DNA of 64,000 bases from Endobugula sp965214375 (GTDB lineage: Bacteria > Pseudomonadota > Gammaproteobacteria > Pseudomonadales > Cellvibrionaceae): assembly GCA_965214375.1 (NCBI GenBank), contig OZ243947.1, positions 1,736,001-1,800,000 of the forward strand, read 5' to 3'. How positions within the stretch are numbered: position 1 is the stretch's first letter; each line of letters starts with the position of its first letter. The notes beneath the pieces were generated by a model. That model made no database searches and was not told the origin of the DNA. It was given only the letters and a program-made list of their open reading frames with translations. Of this stretch, positions 45,648 through 55,670 are shown piece by piece. The position numbers and the translations under genes were made by a program.

Positions 45648-47594
45648 TGTTGTGTTTCACCTTCGGCCGTTTTTACGGATACTTCATCCCACACAGGCAA
45701 TAGCGGAAGAATTTTTTCATCCAGCAAGTAATTGGAATCCTCTTTCGCTCGCTTTTGTTCTTCACGGATAAAGCGATACTTCTCACCGGTAGCGCCCGCC
45801 ATATCTTCTTCGCTACGAATAATAGTGGCTTTCAAAAAAACCATTAAATTTCTCTTGGTTTTTGTCGCCGTATCTTCGCGAAACAAATTACCCAACAAGG
45901 GCACGTCACCTAGTAATGGTACTTTTTTCTCTGTTTGCGCAATATCATCACTAATCAACCCCCCAAAATAATCGTTTCACCATCTTGCGCAATCACTTTA
46001 GTATTTATTTTACGCTCATTAGTAATAACATCTGATGCGGCTGAAGAATTGGACACACTGGACACTTCCTGCTTGATATCTAAAATGACGCTGTTACCTT
46101 AATTAATTTGCGGCGTCACTTTTAATGAAATACCAACATCTTCACGCTGAATAGTTTGAAATGGGTTCGTTGCATCACCCGTTGTGGTGGTAAAAGAACC
46201 AGTAACAAACGGAACATTTTCACCAATAGAAATTTCAGCCTCATTATTATCCGTTGTTAAAAGACTCGGCGTTGATAGTACGTTAGCGTCAGTACTACTA
46301 TCAAGAAAATTAATCAGTCAGGCGAAATTAACTCCGGAACCACTCGTTGAACCAAACCCTATTGTTTGCCCGCTCAGATTAGAGAGTGTCGAAGTATCAT
46401 TATCGCTAATACCTTGCAACACGGTCGATAGCGCCGTAGAGTTTTGCGAAGCAGCTAGTACTTTATCTTCTCTAAATGCCGCCCAATCAACCCCTAATTG
46501 TCGGGTCAAACTATCAGTAATCTCAACAATAATCGCTTCAACTAACACCTGTGCACGACGAATATCCAAACGCTCAACAACCGATAACAATGAATCCATC
46601 GTATCGGCATCTGCGGTAATCAATAATGAGTTGGTGGCAGGGTCAGCTTCTACCGAGGCATTGGCAGCAGAAGGCTGTGCATCTTTTTTAGCGCTATCGG
46701 ATTCCAACTTGGAAATACTGGCAACAACTTTCGCCAATACGGTAGCAACCTCCTCAGCATCAGCGTATTCAAGATAAATAACGCGGACATTTCCAGACTG
46801 CGGTTGTGCAACATCAAGGCGCTCAATCAATTCGCGGATTTTCGTGCGACGCACTTCATCGCCCGTGACCAATATGCTGTTACTACGCTGATCAGCCACA
46901 ATGACGGCTTTTACATTTTGCGGGGTATCTTTTTCATTTTTACTTAACTGTTGCAACATGGTTGCCATGTCGGCGGCTTGTGCATATTGCCAAGGAATAA
47001 CATCGGTTTCTGCAACACCCGCGCGATCAATGCGTGAATAATATCTTTTAGACGTGCGATATTGGCAACCGTGTCAGAAATAATGATCGCATTACTCGGC
47101 TCATATGCAGCAAGGTGTGCATGTTGCGGCGCTAGTGGTCGTAATACTGGTAATACTTTTGAAGCAGAGACATTGTAAAACTGAATGACTTGAGTAATGT
47201 AAGCATCAGTTCCCAAATCAGGTTCGGATACCACAGGGACGGCTGACGTACGCGCATCTTTTCGCGGAATAACACGCACCACATTACCAACCTCAATCGC
47301 TGTAAAACCTTGCGTCTCAAGCACCGATAAAAATAAATCGTACAATTCTTGCTTGCTGAGAGGATGCGCAGAAATAACTTTTACTTTACCTTTAACACGA
47401 GGATCGATAATAACGGTTTTGCCAGTAATATCCTCGACAAATTTAATCACTTCTTGAACATCAGAATCTTTAAAATTGATTTGCCATTTTTGTTCTTCCT
47501 GTTGCGCAAAGGTTCCAATGCTGCCAACCAGCAACACCAATGCAGTAACCATTGCGTCTATGTGTTTCATTGTTGTTTCCATGTAATAAACCAT
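45644..47594 (-). pseudogene. gspD: Type II secretion outer-membrane secretin D, multiply broken
   Basis: All secretin parts are present but in pieces. The N0-N1 domains are IDAMVTAL signal peptide, NFKDSDVQEVIKFVEDITGKTVIIDPRVKGKVKV. The N2-N3 part is SNSILVTGDEVRRTKIRELIERLD and AQVLVEAIIVEI. The secretin core is DANVLSTPSLLTTDNNEAEISIGENVPFVTGSF, then LGGLISDD and VPLLGDVPLLGNLF. Four lesions: a one-base loss near 47029; TGA at 46318-46320 (family Ala/Gly position); TAA at 46099-46101 where relatives have Glu in PQINEG; and a one-base loss in the G6 run at 45959-45964. Restoring both lost bases gives exactly 643 codons from ATG 47570. Without a secretin the system cannot export across the outer membrane. 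Confidence 0.93.
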
Positions 47595-48529
47595 TAAATA
47601 TTTAATTCAGTTAAATCAATGTCCAGACTTATTTCGCCGCCATCTCTTTGTATTATTAATGACACTTGTGTGGCATCACGCTTATTGCGGTAAATCGTCA
47701 TTGCCGTTTTCAAGTCAGTAAGTTGATCTCCATCAATCGAGGTAATGACATCATTCACCTTCAAGCCGGAGCGACTAAATCCTTCGCGATCCCTGCCCGG
47801 CAACACACGAAAACCCAGCATATTGCCTGTTGTCTTATCTCTTTCACGCACAACCCGCATAATTTCATTCAGCTTTTTGATCGATTGTTTATCGGTAGCC
47901 GTGATGACAATCTCAGGGGTAGCCACTTTATTGTCGACTACGTTACTGGAAGTACTCGCTGTTGACTGCAAACGTTCGCCCGGCGCATAGAGATATAAAA
48001 CTTCGCGGTTACCACGGTTATCCAAGGTAATCCGATCTTCATAAACCGCAAGCAATTTCACATTATTCAAGCCTTTGATTTCTTCGTCAGCTTGGTAGAG
48101 GTTTTCTTTCGAACCATTGGCAATAATGGCCTGCCCCAACTCGGGTTCTGTTGCAGTAAACAGTCCTTTTAATGTAAGATTGAGTTGCGTTTCAACGAGG
48201 GGCTTTTCTTTTTCTGGCTCGGGCTGCAATGGCTCAACAGATGCTGCCACCACTTCATCAAATAGAGGAGCTTCCAATAATATACTGATATCGACGTCAG
48301 GTCGGCTGTTTATCTGTACCGCGATGGTTTCCTGAGGGGATTCAAGTGGATCCGTTGCCGCCTGATGGTCGGTAACAAGCAATACAAATTGTGTCATGGA
48401 TGCAACCAGCCACAGCGCAAAAACGCCGATAAGCCCTGCTTTAACCAAGGTCAGCTTAGCGATTTCACCCGCTTGTTTTGTCAGCCCGGGAACTGCTACC
48501 CGTCCATTGTTATGGTTAGTTATCATCAT
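47594..48529 (-). CDS. gspC: Type II secretion protein C (PDZ type)
   Basis: The 311-residue protein is the first gene of the operon. It has one inner-membrane helix (about 28-50, LIGVFALWLVASMTQFVLLV), a homology region that contacts the secretin (LNLTLKGLFTATEPELGQAIIANGSKENLYQ) and a C-terminal PDZ domain (GFRVLPGRDREGFSRSGLKVNDVITSIDGDQLTD). It links the inner-membrane platform to GspD, which is broken here. The operon promoter should lie in the 200-base gap to the right. Confidence 0.93.
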   Translation of the reverse strand: MMITNHNNGRVAVPGLTKQAGEIAKLTLVKAGLIGVFALWLVASMTQFVLLVTDHQAATDPLESPQETIAVQINSRPDVDISILLEAPLFDEVVAASVEPLQPEPEKEKPLVETQLNLTLKGLFTATEPELGQAIIANGSKENLYQADEEIKGLNNVKLLAVYEDRITLDNRGNREVLYLYAPGERLQSTASTSSNVVDNKVATPEIVITATDKQSIKKLNEIMRVVRERDKTTGNMLGFRVLPGRDREGFSRSGLKVNDVITSIDGDQLTDLKTAMTIYRNKRDATQVSLIIQRDGGEISLDIDLTELNI

Positions 48530-48727
48530 GTTTACTTGGATCTATCTGCCAGTGTTACTTTTTCCATTTCGAGCTGCATTATAGCGCCACGTTAACTGGA
48601 CAAGGGAGTAGTTATTACTCATTTACACCTAACAGACCACTACTTTAAAAGCAGATTACTCTAGATGCACAATTAAGGTAAAATGGGGTGTTTTCGTTTT
48701 TTAAGCATTAAGGTGTATGTATTACCC

Positions 48728-49033
48728 ATGAACGTTCTCTATATCCTGCAAAATCAACATGGCTATTTTCTCGGAAAACACAAAAATAACGGGGCAACCT
48801 GGCTCGACGGGCGTGAGCCAAATCAACTCTTTAACGCCCTCCATAAAGATGAAGCCGTTAATATGTTATTCGAGGTAAATTCACAGGATGTCGACCTTCG
48901 AATCAGTATTAAAGAATACGAGATGAACACCAAAAAACACCCTGTTATCCCTGAAGACGATCTGCCACCGCCCCTCCCTAAAGAAGTACCTGTAGTGAAA
49001 ATAGAGGCAGAGGATTTACGATGTCAGGCCTGA
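48728..49033 (+). CDS. Small conserved-looking hypothetical protein before gshA
   Basis: ATG 48728 opens 101 codons that overlap the gshA start by 13 bases, so translation may be coupled. The N-terminal half reads as a compact domain (VLYILQNQHGYFLGKHKNNGATWLDGREPNQLFNALHKDEAVNMLFEVN). The C-terminal half is a charged, Pro-rich tail (PPPLPKEVP). The frame extends upstream to 48683 without better signals. I do not recognise the family with certainty. Confidence 0.7.
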   Translation: MNVLYILQNQHGYFLGKHKNNGATWLDGREPNQLFNALHKDEAVNMLFEVNSQDVDLRISIKEYEMNTKKHPVIPEDDLPPPLPKEVPVVKIEAEDLRCQA

Positions 49034-50649
49034 CAACAACGATAAACTCTCTTTTTGAAACACCAGCCTATGCTGGTGTTTCTCACATTACCAAGGGCAT
49101 TGAAAAAGAAAGCCTGAGAATTGATCGCCATTCACAACTGGCAACGACACCGCACCCCAAGCGTCTCGGCTCAGCACTGACACACCCACATATCACAACA
49201 GATTACAGTGAAGCCTTGTTGGAATTCATTACCCAACCCTACGATTGCACAGCAACCACACTCAAAGAACTCCACGACCTGCACGCATACACTTACCAGC
49301 ATATCGGAGAAGAAAGCCTGTGGGCAACCAGCATGCCTTGTGCCCTAGGGGAAGATCAGGATATACCCATTGCCCGCTATGGAAGTTCAAACAGTGGCAT
49401 GATGAAGTCTATTTATCGTATCGGGCTTGGGCATCGATATGGCCGCTCCATGCAGACCATTTCAGGTATTCACTACAATTTTTCATTACCTGATGAATTA
49501 TGGCAACATTTACACACGCTGGAAAACAGTTCACTTTCGTTACAAGATTTCAAAACCGAGGGGTATTTTCGGCTGATACGTAACTTTCGTCGTCACTTTT
49601 GGATCTTGTTGTATCTGTTTGGGGCATCTCCCAGCGTCTGCAAGAGTTTTGTGCGCAATCGCCAACACCAATTAACCCCTTTCGGTGATGATGAACACAG
49701 CCTGCATACCCCCTATGCTACCTCATTACGCATGGGTGATCTGGGTTATCAAAGTAAGGCGCAGGACTCACTCGTCATCACTTATAACGGTTTAGACAGC
49801 TATATCAACACGCTCTGCTGTGCAATCACTACCCCCCACCCGGGTTATGTGACCACCGGGGTTCGAGATACACAGGGGCATTATCAGCAGTTGAACCACA
49901 ACCTGCTACAAATTGAAAATGAGTTTTACAGTGTGATTCGCCCTAAGTGCATTACACAACGCGGTGAAACTGCGCTTTCAGCCTTGGCAAACCGTGGTAT
50001 TGAATATATCGAAGTACGCTGTCTGGATATCAATCCCTATGATCCCGTCGGCATTAATGCTGAACAGATTGCATTTTTGGACACCTTCCTGCTCTATTGC
50101 GCACTGCAGGACAGCCCTGCTTCCGACGAGAATGAGTGCCGTGATATCAAGGAAAATCAACGGCGCATGGTTTACCGCGGACGCGACCCTGAATTAACGC
50201 TATTAGAATGCGGGGCGGAACGCCCGATGCGTCTCTGGGCGGCAGCGCTGATGGATGAGCTGGCACCCATTGCTCACTTACTGGATACCGCATACCAAGA
50301 TACAGCTTTTTCCAACATCCTTAAGGCGCAAGCACAAAAACTGACAGACGAGCGTCTTACCCCCTCCGCGCAAATACTGGCTGACATGAAAGCAAAACAG
50401 CTGGCCTTTTATCAACTGGCAAAAGAAATATCAAAGCAACACCGCTCATACTTCAAGCAGTATAATCTGGGCAAGATGGAGTCAGACCTACAGCACTTGG
50501 CGCAGCTATCGCTACAACAGCAAGCCGAACTGGAAGCATCAGACACTATAAGTTTTGATCACTATCTTGAAAATTATTACTCGCAATACCAATGTGCATC
50601 GACGGCAACAGAACCACTAATCGCTAACGCTGCACAACAAAGTTATTGA
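49021..50649 (+). CDS. gshA: Glutamate-cysteine ligase GshA
   Basis: GshA joins glutamate and cysteine with ATP, the first and controlling step of glutathione synthesis. The 542-residue protein is of the proteobacterial type: GIEKESLRIDRHSQLATTPHPKRLGSALTHPHITTDYSEALLEFITQP, SGIHYNFSLPDELW, ASPSVCKSF, QIENEFYSVIRPK, IEYIEVRCLDINPYDPVGIN. No lesion is visible. Its 3' end overlaps the convergent FliL-like gene by 26 bases. Confidence 0.97.
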   Translation: MSGLTTTINSLFETPAYAGVSHITKGIEKESLRIDRHSQLATTPHPKRLGSALTHPHITTDYSEALLEFITQPYDCTATTLKELHDLHAYTYQHIGEESLWATSMPCALGEDQDIPIARYGSSNSGMMKSIYRIGLGHRYGRSMQTISGIHYNFSLPDELWQHLHTLENSSLSLQDFKTEGYFRLIRNFRRHFWILLYLFGASPSVCKSFVRNRQHQLTPFGDDEHSLHTPYATSLRMGDLGYQSKAQDSLVITYNGLDSYINTLCCAITTPHPGYVTTGVRDTQGHYQQLNHNLLQIENEFYSVIRPKCITQRGETALSALANRGIEYIEVRCLDINPYDPVGINAEQIAFLDTFLLYCALQDSPASDENECRDIKENQRRMVYRGRDPELTLLECGAERPMRLWAAALMDELAPIAHLLDTAYQDTAFSNILKAQAQKLTDERLTPSAQILADMKAKQLAFYQLAKEISKQHRSYFKQYNLGKMESDLQHLAQLSLQQQAELEASDTISFDHYLENYYSQYQCASTATEPLIANAAQQSY

Positions 50650-51058
50650 AAAAGAGATCGGTCACGCCCTGCTCACCATCCTCTTCCAGCAATAATTTTT
50701 GGATACCTTCCAAGGCCGATTGCCGCAACCGCTCCTTACCTTCAAGGGTATCCACATCGGCGTCGGTGCGGCTACTAAAGAGCTTTACCAGATAATCCCT
50801 AATGAGAGGCATATGGTGACGAGCAGCATTAGACGCACTGGTATCTTGCACTCTAAGAGAGATTTCCAGCTTAAAATATTTCAGCTTACCGGGGCCGCCA
50901 TAATTAACCACAAAAGCCGGTTTAACCGGGACATAAATGGGTCTGGATAATAGTGCGGGAGCTTCTCCTCCCTCCTTATCCTCTTCGGCATGAACGGGTG
51001 GTACCATTGCTATCACCAATAAAATAACCGCCAATAAATGTTGATAGACCACAACCAT
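50624..51058 (-). CDS. FliL-like protein outside any flagellar operon
   Basis: The 144-residue protein has a signal/anchor segment (HLLAVILLVIAMVPPVHA) and a FliL/stomatin-like domain (VVNYGGPGKLKYFKLEISLRVQD, MPLIRDYLVKLFSSRTDADVDTLEGKERLRQSAL, GVTDLFFNNFVVQR). FliL proteins act at the flagellar stator. No flagellar genes lie here; a stand-alone copy near gshA is known in other gammaproteobacteria. It overlaps the gshA 3' end convergently. Confidence 0.82.
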   Translation of the reverse strand: MVVVYQHLLAVILLVIAMVPPVHAEEDKEGGEAPALLSRPIYVPVKPAFVVNYGGPGKLKYFKLEISLRVQDTSASNAARHHMPLIRDYLVKLFSSRTDADVDTLEGKERLRQSALEGIQKLLLEEDGEQGVTDLFFNNFVVQR

Positions 51059-51175
51059 ACTCTCCTGTTTAAACGCTTACTTATTGAGTATAGAAGTAAT
51101 CTGACATTTGCCACTGTCTGATTTAGCGAGTAACCTTAGTACTTCTAATTGAATTCAGCACAAAGAGGTTCAACA

Positions 51176-51682
51176 GTGTTCAACGGATTACGTCATTCTG
51201 ACATTCAGCGTTATAGTTACTTGCTCATCTGGGTAGGGTGTTGCCTACTTATTGGCATTGCGCTTTATATGCAATACCAAATGGGATTGATACCTTGCGC
51301 CTTATGCATGACACAACGTGTATTTATTATTGCTATTGGAGTCACTGCATTGATTGCTTGGATTCATAAACCGCAGCCTGGCAATCGCACATACCCGGTG
51401 ATCGGCATCATCTTAGCGATTATCGGTGGTGCATTTTCCAGCCGCCACAACTGGCTGCAAAGCCTACCTGAAGACCTTGCTCCCGCGTGTGGCCCTGGTC
51501 TTGGCTACCTTATGGAAAGTGTGCCCTTTATGGAAGCGCTCACCGTGTTGTTGCAGGGTGATGGCAACTGTGCTGAAAGCGTATGGTCGTTTTTAGGCTT
51601 AACCATTCCTGGTTGGACACTCGTGTCTTTCATTGGCTTATTGGGTATTAACGGATTTATACTGTTTCGAACAAAAAAATGA
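51176..51682 (+). CDS. dsbB: Disulfide bond formation protein DsbB
   Basis: DsbB reoxidises DsbA and passes electrons to quinone. The 168-residue protein has four membrane helices and both Cys pairs: CALC in MGLIPCALCMTQRVF, and the second pair in APACGPGLGYL and DGNCAES. GTG 51176 is chosen as start because AGAGG lies 7 bases upstream; the frame begins at a TTG at 51149. The order dsbB - rsd matches the Pseudomonas dsbH/algQ neighbourhood. Confidence 0.93.
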   Translation: MFNGLRHSDIQRYSYLLIWVGCCLLIGIALYMQYQMGLIPCALCMTQRVFIIAIGVTALIAWIHKPQPGNRTYPVIGIILAIIGGAFSSRHNWLQSLPEDLAPACGPGLGYLMESVPFMEALTVLLQGDGNCAESVWSFLGLTIPGWTLVSFIGLLGINGFILFRTKK

Positions 51683-51795
51683 TTCATCAACTTGAAAAAA
51701 GTGGATTGTTCTTCTAACTTTATTACTAGGCTTACCGAGAAACAGCCAAAACAATAACGTAACACCTTATTAAAAAAGTAGTTAGGAGTGTCATC

Positions 51796-52263
51796 ATGTT
51801 AGAAAATTGCCGGTCTGCCAAAGAACGCTGGGGTGGAGTAAACGATATCATTGATCGCTGGTTACATGAGCGTCAGCTATTGCTCGTCAAATATTGTTCT
51901 CTTTCGGGAATACAAACCTTCGATGAAAACAATACCGAGCATCAGGATCAAGTACGCAAGCTCTGCCAAATACTGGTTGACTATGTATCTGCCGGTCATT
52001 TTGAAGTCTATGAACAACTGATCAAAGAAGGCAAAGATTTCGGTGACCAACAAGCGCTTCAAAAAGCGGCAGAGCTTTACAAAACCATTGATGATACTAC
52101 CGAAGCTTTATTAGACTTTAACGACAAGTATCAAGAAACCGATGACTTGAGCGAGCTGGAGACCGATTTGTCCAATGTCGGACAATATCTTGAACCGCGC
52201 TTTAGCGCTGAAGACCATATGATCGAAGTCCTACACAATTCTCATAAAGAGCTCGTTGCTTAA
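51796..52263 (+). CDS. rsd: Anti-sigma70 regulator Rsd/AlgQ
   Basis: The 155-residue helical protein matches Rsd/AlgQ from end to end: MLENCRSAKERWGGVNDIIDRWLHERQLLLVKYCSLSG, LCQILVDYVSAGHFEVYEQL, YLEPRFSAEDHMIEVLH. It binds sigma70 and favours other sigma factors in stationary phase. A strong TAGGAGTG ribosome-binding site precedes ATG 51796. With 6S RNA at 20.3 kb the window holds two regulators of sigma70 holoenzyme. The WD40 gene starts at the stop codon. Confidence 0.95.
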   Translation: MLENCRSAKERWGGVNDIIDRWLHERQLLLVKYCSLSGIQTFDENNTEHQDQVRKLCQILVDYVSAGHFEVYEQLIKEGKDFGDQQALQKAAELYKTIDDTTEALLDFNDKYQETDDLSELETDLSNVGQYLEPRFSAEDHMIEVLHNSHKELVA

Positions 52264-53232
52264 TTGAAACTCACTCTTCTCTTTATCAGTTTGCTGCTGG
52301 CATCTTGCTGGGAGCAAACTGCCACCCCTATACAATCTATAGAGGTCGCCAGTAATGGCATACACGGAGGCCGATTGGCATCTAATGCCGAATATGCAGT
52401 GATTGGCTCTATCTTTCACGGCGGCAGTCTGTGGCGACTCACGGTTGGGGAACGCCTTTATAACTGGAATCATAGTGAATCGCCAGATGACCGCATTATC
52501 ATTTCTGCCGATATTAATCGCACCAACCAGTACGCATTAACTGCAGACGCCTCCAGTATCGTATTGTGGAACATTGCTGGCGGATAATCTCAACGCTTTT
52601 GGACTTCACCCGACGAAGTATTGGACAGTCGTCTGCATGAGAACGGACGTGATACATTACTTGGACTTGCCGACCATTCGGCGGTTATTTTTGACGTGGT
52701 TCGGGGCGGTCTGGTGCGCACCTTTCGCCACAAAGGGCGAGTTCGCAGCATTGATATCAGCCGCAATATTGCCGTCAGCGGCTCGGAAGACCATACTGCC
52801 GCGATATGGTCGCTGAACCAACCACAACCCTTATTCACTATTCAACATGATGATGATGTACAACTGGTGCGCCTGAGTCCTGATGCACGCTATGTGCTAA
52901 CGGCGGCCAAATACGATCGTGCTGAGGTCTGGGATATTCAGCAGCAACAAAAAGTCGGAGTCGTTCCCTTAAAAAAAGAACAAATTAAACGCGGCCTACG
53001 TATTACTGCGGCTGCCTTTAGTGAGGATAACCGATACTTTTTGCTAGGCTTTGCTAATCGCACGGTTGAATTGAGGGATACACAAACGCTGTCACTCTTA
53101 CAAACATGGCGTATGCCAAAGCGTAAACGTTGGCAGCCAACATCGGCAAGCATTGTTGACGTGGCATTTGATCCTGCGGAGAAAAAGTACTGGGTAATGA
53201 ATTCTGACGGGATGATTTATGCCGTGCATTAA
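52264..53232 (+). pseudogene. WD40-repeat lipoprotein, interrupted by TAA
   Basis: TTG 52264 directly after rsd begins a signal peptide with lipobox (SLLLASC, Cys about residue 15) and a WD40-like beta-propeller. The repeats are SADINRTNQYALTADASSIVLWN, VRSIDISRNIAVSGSEDHTAAIWSL, VQLVRLSPDARYVLTAAKYDRAEVWDI and AAFSEDNRYFLLGFANRTVELRD. TAA at 52585-52587 (codon 108) interrupts the frame inside a loop after GG; the protein continues in frame with SQRFWTSPDEV. Gly-x-Ser at this place would fit Glu or Lys, so the original codon is not certain. Envelope location; function unknown. A terminator follows. Confidence 0.82.
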
Positions 53233-53233
53233 A

Positions 53234-53255
53234 AAACCCGGCCGCAGCCGGGTTT
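53234..53255. terminator. Bidirectional rho-independent terminator
   Basis: A perfect 9-base stem, AAACCCGGC / GCCGGGTTT, with a CGCA tetraloop lies between the convergent WD40 and FKBP genes, flanked by A runs on the left. It suits termination of the minus-strand FKBP transcript and, less well, of the WD40 transcript. Confidence 0.85.
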
Positions 53256-53276
53256 ATCATACAAAAACTTGAGTGA

Positions 53277-54029
53277 CTATGATTCAGACTCTTCTTTCTC
53301 AGCAATTTCCAGCAACTCAACTTCAAAGATCAGCGTAGCATTAGGGCCAATCACTGGACCCGTACCATCAGCTCCATACGCCAGATCAGATGGAATCACC
53401 AAACGGAACTTGTCGCCAACATTCATTAGTTGAAGTGCTTCGACCCAACCGGGAATCACACGATTAACAGGGAAACTGGCTGGCTGCCCACGATCGTACG
53501 AGCTGTCGAAGACCGTGCCATCAATGAGTGTACCTTTATAGTGCACGGTAACGGTGTCTTCTGCGGTGGGTGTTGCACCTTCACCTGCAGTTAGTTCTTG
53601 ATACTGCAGACCGCTATCAGTCGTCACAACACCGTCTGTTTTGGCATTTTCAGCCAAATAAGCTTCACCGTATGCCTTGTTCTTAGTCGCGACTGCTTCC
53701 AACTCGGCTTTTTGCCTTTCTGCGCCACGCTGCTGTACGATTTTATAAACCGCTTCTACTTCTTCTTCAGATAACTTGGACTCAACACCATTGTGTACAT
53801 CTGTAATACCCGCATTCAATGCAGCGGCATCCAGATCAACCACGCCATCATTTTTAAACTGTGTGGCCATATTGAAACCCACAATATAACTAAGCTTTTG
53901 GTCAGGTGTTTCCAGTGCTGCCTCGCCGGTTTGAGCAGCATCAGCCGTTGGCGTTGCTGCCTTTTCCTCGCCACAAGCGGCTAAAATGAGTGTCATCGCC
54001 GCTGTAACGGCAAAAGCAATACGTTTCAT
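53277..54029 (-). CDS. FKBP-type peptidyl-prolyl cis-trans isomerase, lipoprotein
   Basis: ATG 54029 (AGGAATATTTC upstream) gives 250 residues. The signal peptide ends in a lipobox (LILAAC), followed by an Ala/Thr-rich linker and the FkpA/Mip-type N-terminal dimer domain (LETPDQKLSYIVGFNMATQFKNDGVVDLDAAALNAGI). The FKBP domain has VHYKGTLIDGTVFDSSYDRGQPASFPVNRVIPGWVEALQLM and VIPSDLAYGADG. It folds envelope proteins. An FKBP gene beside algQ/rsd is also the Pseudomonas arrangement. Intact. Confidence 0.94.
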   Translation of the reverse strand: MKRIAFAVTAAMTLILAACGEEKAATPTADAAQTGEAALETPDQKLSYIVGFNMATQFKNDGVVDLDAAALNAGITDVHNGVESKLSEEEVEAVYKIVQQRGAERQKAELEAVATKNKAYGEAYLAENAKTDGVVTTDSGLQYQELTAGEGATPTAEDTVTVHYKGTLIDGTVFDSSYDRGQPASFPVNRVIPGWVEALQLMNVGDKFRLVIPSDLAYGADGTGPVIGPNATLIFEVELLEIAEKEESES

Positions 54030-54123
54030 GAAATATTCCTTACTAGTCGAAGAGTGTAAAACCTCGACCATACTATACCATTTACCCAATGGTGTATATT
54101 TTTCTAGTGATTGTCATTGCACT

Positions 54124-55646
54124 CTACGCACCAATGAACTGGCCGTGAAACCCCATCGGCAAATGGTAAGGCAACCATGCCCGGCAAAGAGGCCCGTTGC
54201 GGATATTATTGGCAGCAAAAATATTCAGGCATGTACGTTGACTGGGTACATGTAAAGCGGTGCACAACAGATAACCCTGATCCGGTTTATTACCGGGATT
54301 CACAAAGACATTCTCTTCTACCAGGTAGTCTCTGCCATAATGGTATTCAGATGTTTTTCCTGTTTCTACATCAAGATGACGCACGCGGTCAAACCACAGG
54401 CCGGAACTGGCAGAACCAATATTGTATAAGTAACGGTTTCTCGCACCGACAAACTGCGGATCAATCATCGGAAATTCACCATTATTTTTTATTACTGTGT
54501 GTTGCTGGTAACTGCCATCAGGGTGTAATTGAAATAATACCGCCGGTGAAGCATTATCCTGGGGTATTTTTCCATACATCAAATCCGTAAACTGATGCAA
54601 AATATTGGCTCCGGGATACAAACAGGCATCAAAGTTAATGGTGCCACGAGTATCTTCCCAAGCATTACCGAAATGAAACACAAAACCCGCACTGAGTTGA
54701 TAACTTTTTTTGAGTGTTAGTGTATTCTTATCCAAAACCAACACTTCCATAGGCTGATCTTGATCAAAACGAATACCCGCAAAAAATCCCTGCGTATTTT
54801 TATCGCTGGTCAGCGAAGGCAACACCAACAAAATATGTTTCTAGGTGATTAAAAAATCGTACAGCATACGCCCGTGATCATGAGCGTTAATAATACCAAC
54901 ATTTTTCATTTTGCCAGCAGGACTTAAATGATAAACCAGTACTCGGCCATCCAGTGATAAGCCAAAATTCCAAATATCACCATTGGCTTCTACCCGAGGA
55001 TGCGCAGAAAAAGGCACCCCCTGTAAAGCACTACCAAAACGGCTGTCTTGACCTAAATCCACCAGCCCGCGAGTTAAGGTTATTTTTATCGATAGCGACA
55101 GGTGAACCCGCTTCCCACAAGGCCCACAGTTTTCCTTGTACATCCAAAAGATTGGTATTTGCAACATTGATCGTATCCGGACTGGTAATCGGTTTACTAT
55201 TGCTTAGCTTGCTATCGGTACTGGAATACAAAAAACATTGTGCTCGCTCTTCTTCAATAAACCTAGGAGTACGGACCAATTTTCCCTGATGGGTCAGACC
55301 ACCATTGGCTAAGGTAAATTGTTGCACCATACCATCCCCTTCAAACAGGTGCCGATAACGTTGTTGTCCACGCGCTTGAATAGCTGGGCCATTGCGATAA
55401 AAGCGGCCCTGTAAATCCTGCGGCAGATGACCTTCCAATGTTAACGCTTGCATGGGAAGATCATGCCCAATCCCGGCAAAACCAATTAGCCTTGGGTTTT
55501 TTAACAATGCAGCATCAAAGGCCACTTTGGCCTGACGCATGGGGGTCCGCTTCCATCAGTTGTTGGTATGCCATTGCAACAGGCGAAAGACATAAGCTAC
55601 CCAGGGCCAACCCGGAGACCGAGTGTAAAAAATGACGCCGGTCCAT
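54124..55646 (-). pseudogene. Carotenoid (apocarotenoid) oxygenase, two frameshifts and one TAG
   Basis: ATG 55646 starts a Tat-type signal (MDRRHFLHSVSGLALGSLCLSPVAMA). The body matches carotenoid cleavage oxygenases of the RPE65 family: LEGHLPQDLQGRFYRNGPAIQARG, HLFEGDGMVQQFTLANGG, LWALWEAGSPVAID, SAHPRVEANGDIWNFG, NAHDHGRMLYDFLIT, and the C-terminal FFAGIRFDQDQPMEVLVLDKNTL. Lesions are an extra base in the G5 run at 55541-55545, an extra base in the T5 run at 55083-55087, and TAG at 54841-54843 where the family has Glu in ITE.H. Removing the two extra bases gives 507 codons. The iron-binding His in AHPRVEANGD and NAHDHGRMLYDF remain. Not functional as read. Confidence 0.9.
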
Positions 55647-55670
55647 AATCGACTCCTACTCTGTGTTTTT

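Noticed and set aside
46184..46777. Long plus-strand open frame opposite gspD
   Set aside because: It is the complement of the clear gspD N2-N3/secretin frame; Ser/Ala-rich shadow without motifs.
54177..54590. Plus-strand frame opposite the carotenoid oxygenase
   Set aside because: The minus strand matches carotenoid oxygenase along its length; the plus-strand product has no family features.
1365..55646. A reassigned genetic code (stop codons read as Glu or Gly)
   Set aside because: All three stop codons interrupt genes, but TAA, TAG and TGA also end the many intact genes at their expected family lengths, and one-base indels accompany the stops. Recoding cannot explain these.
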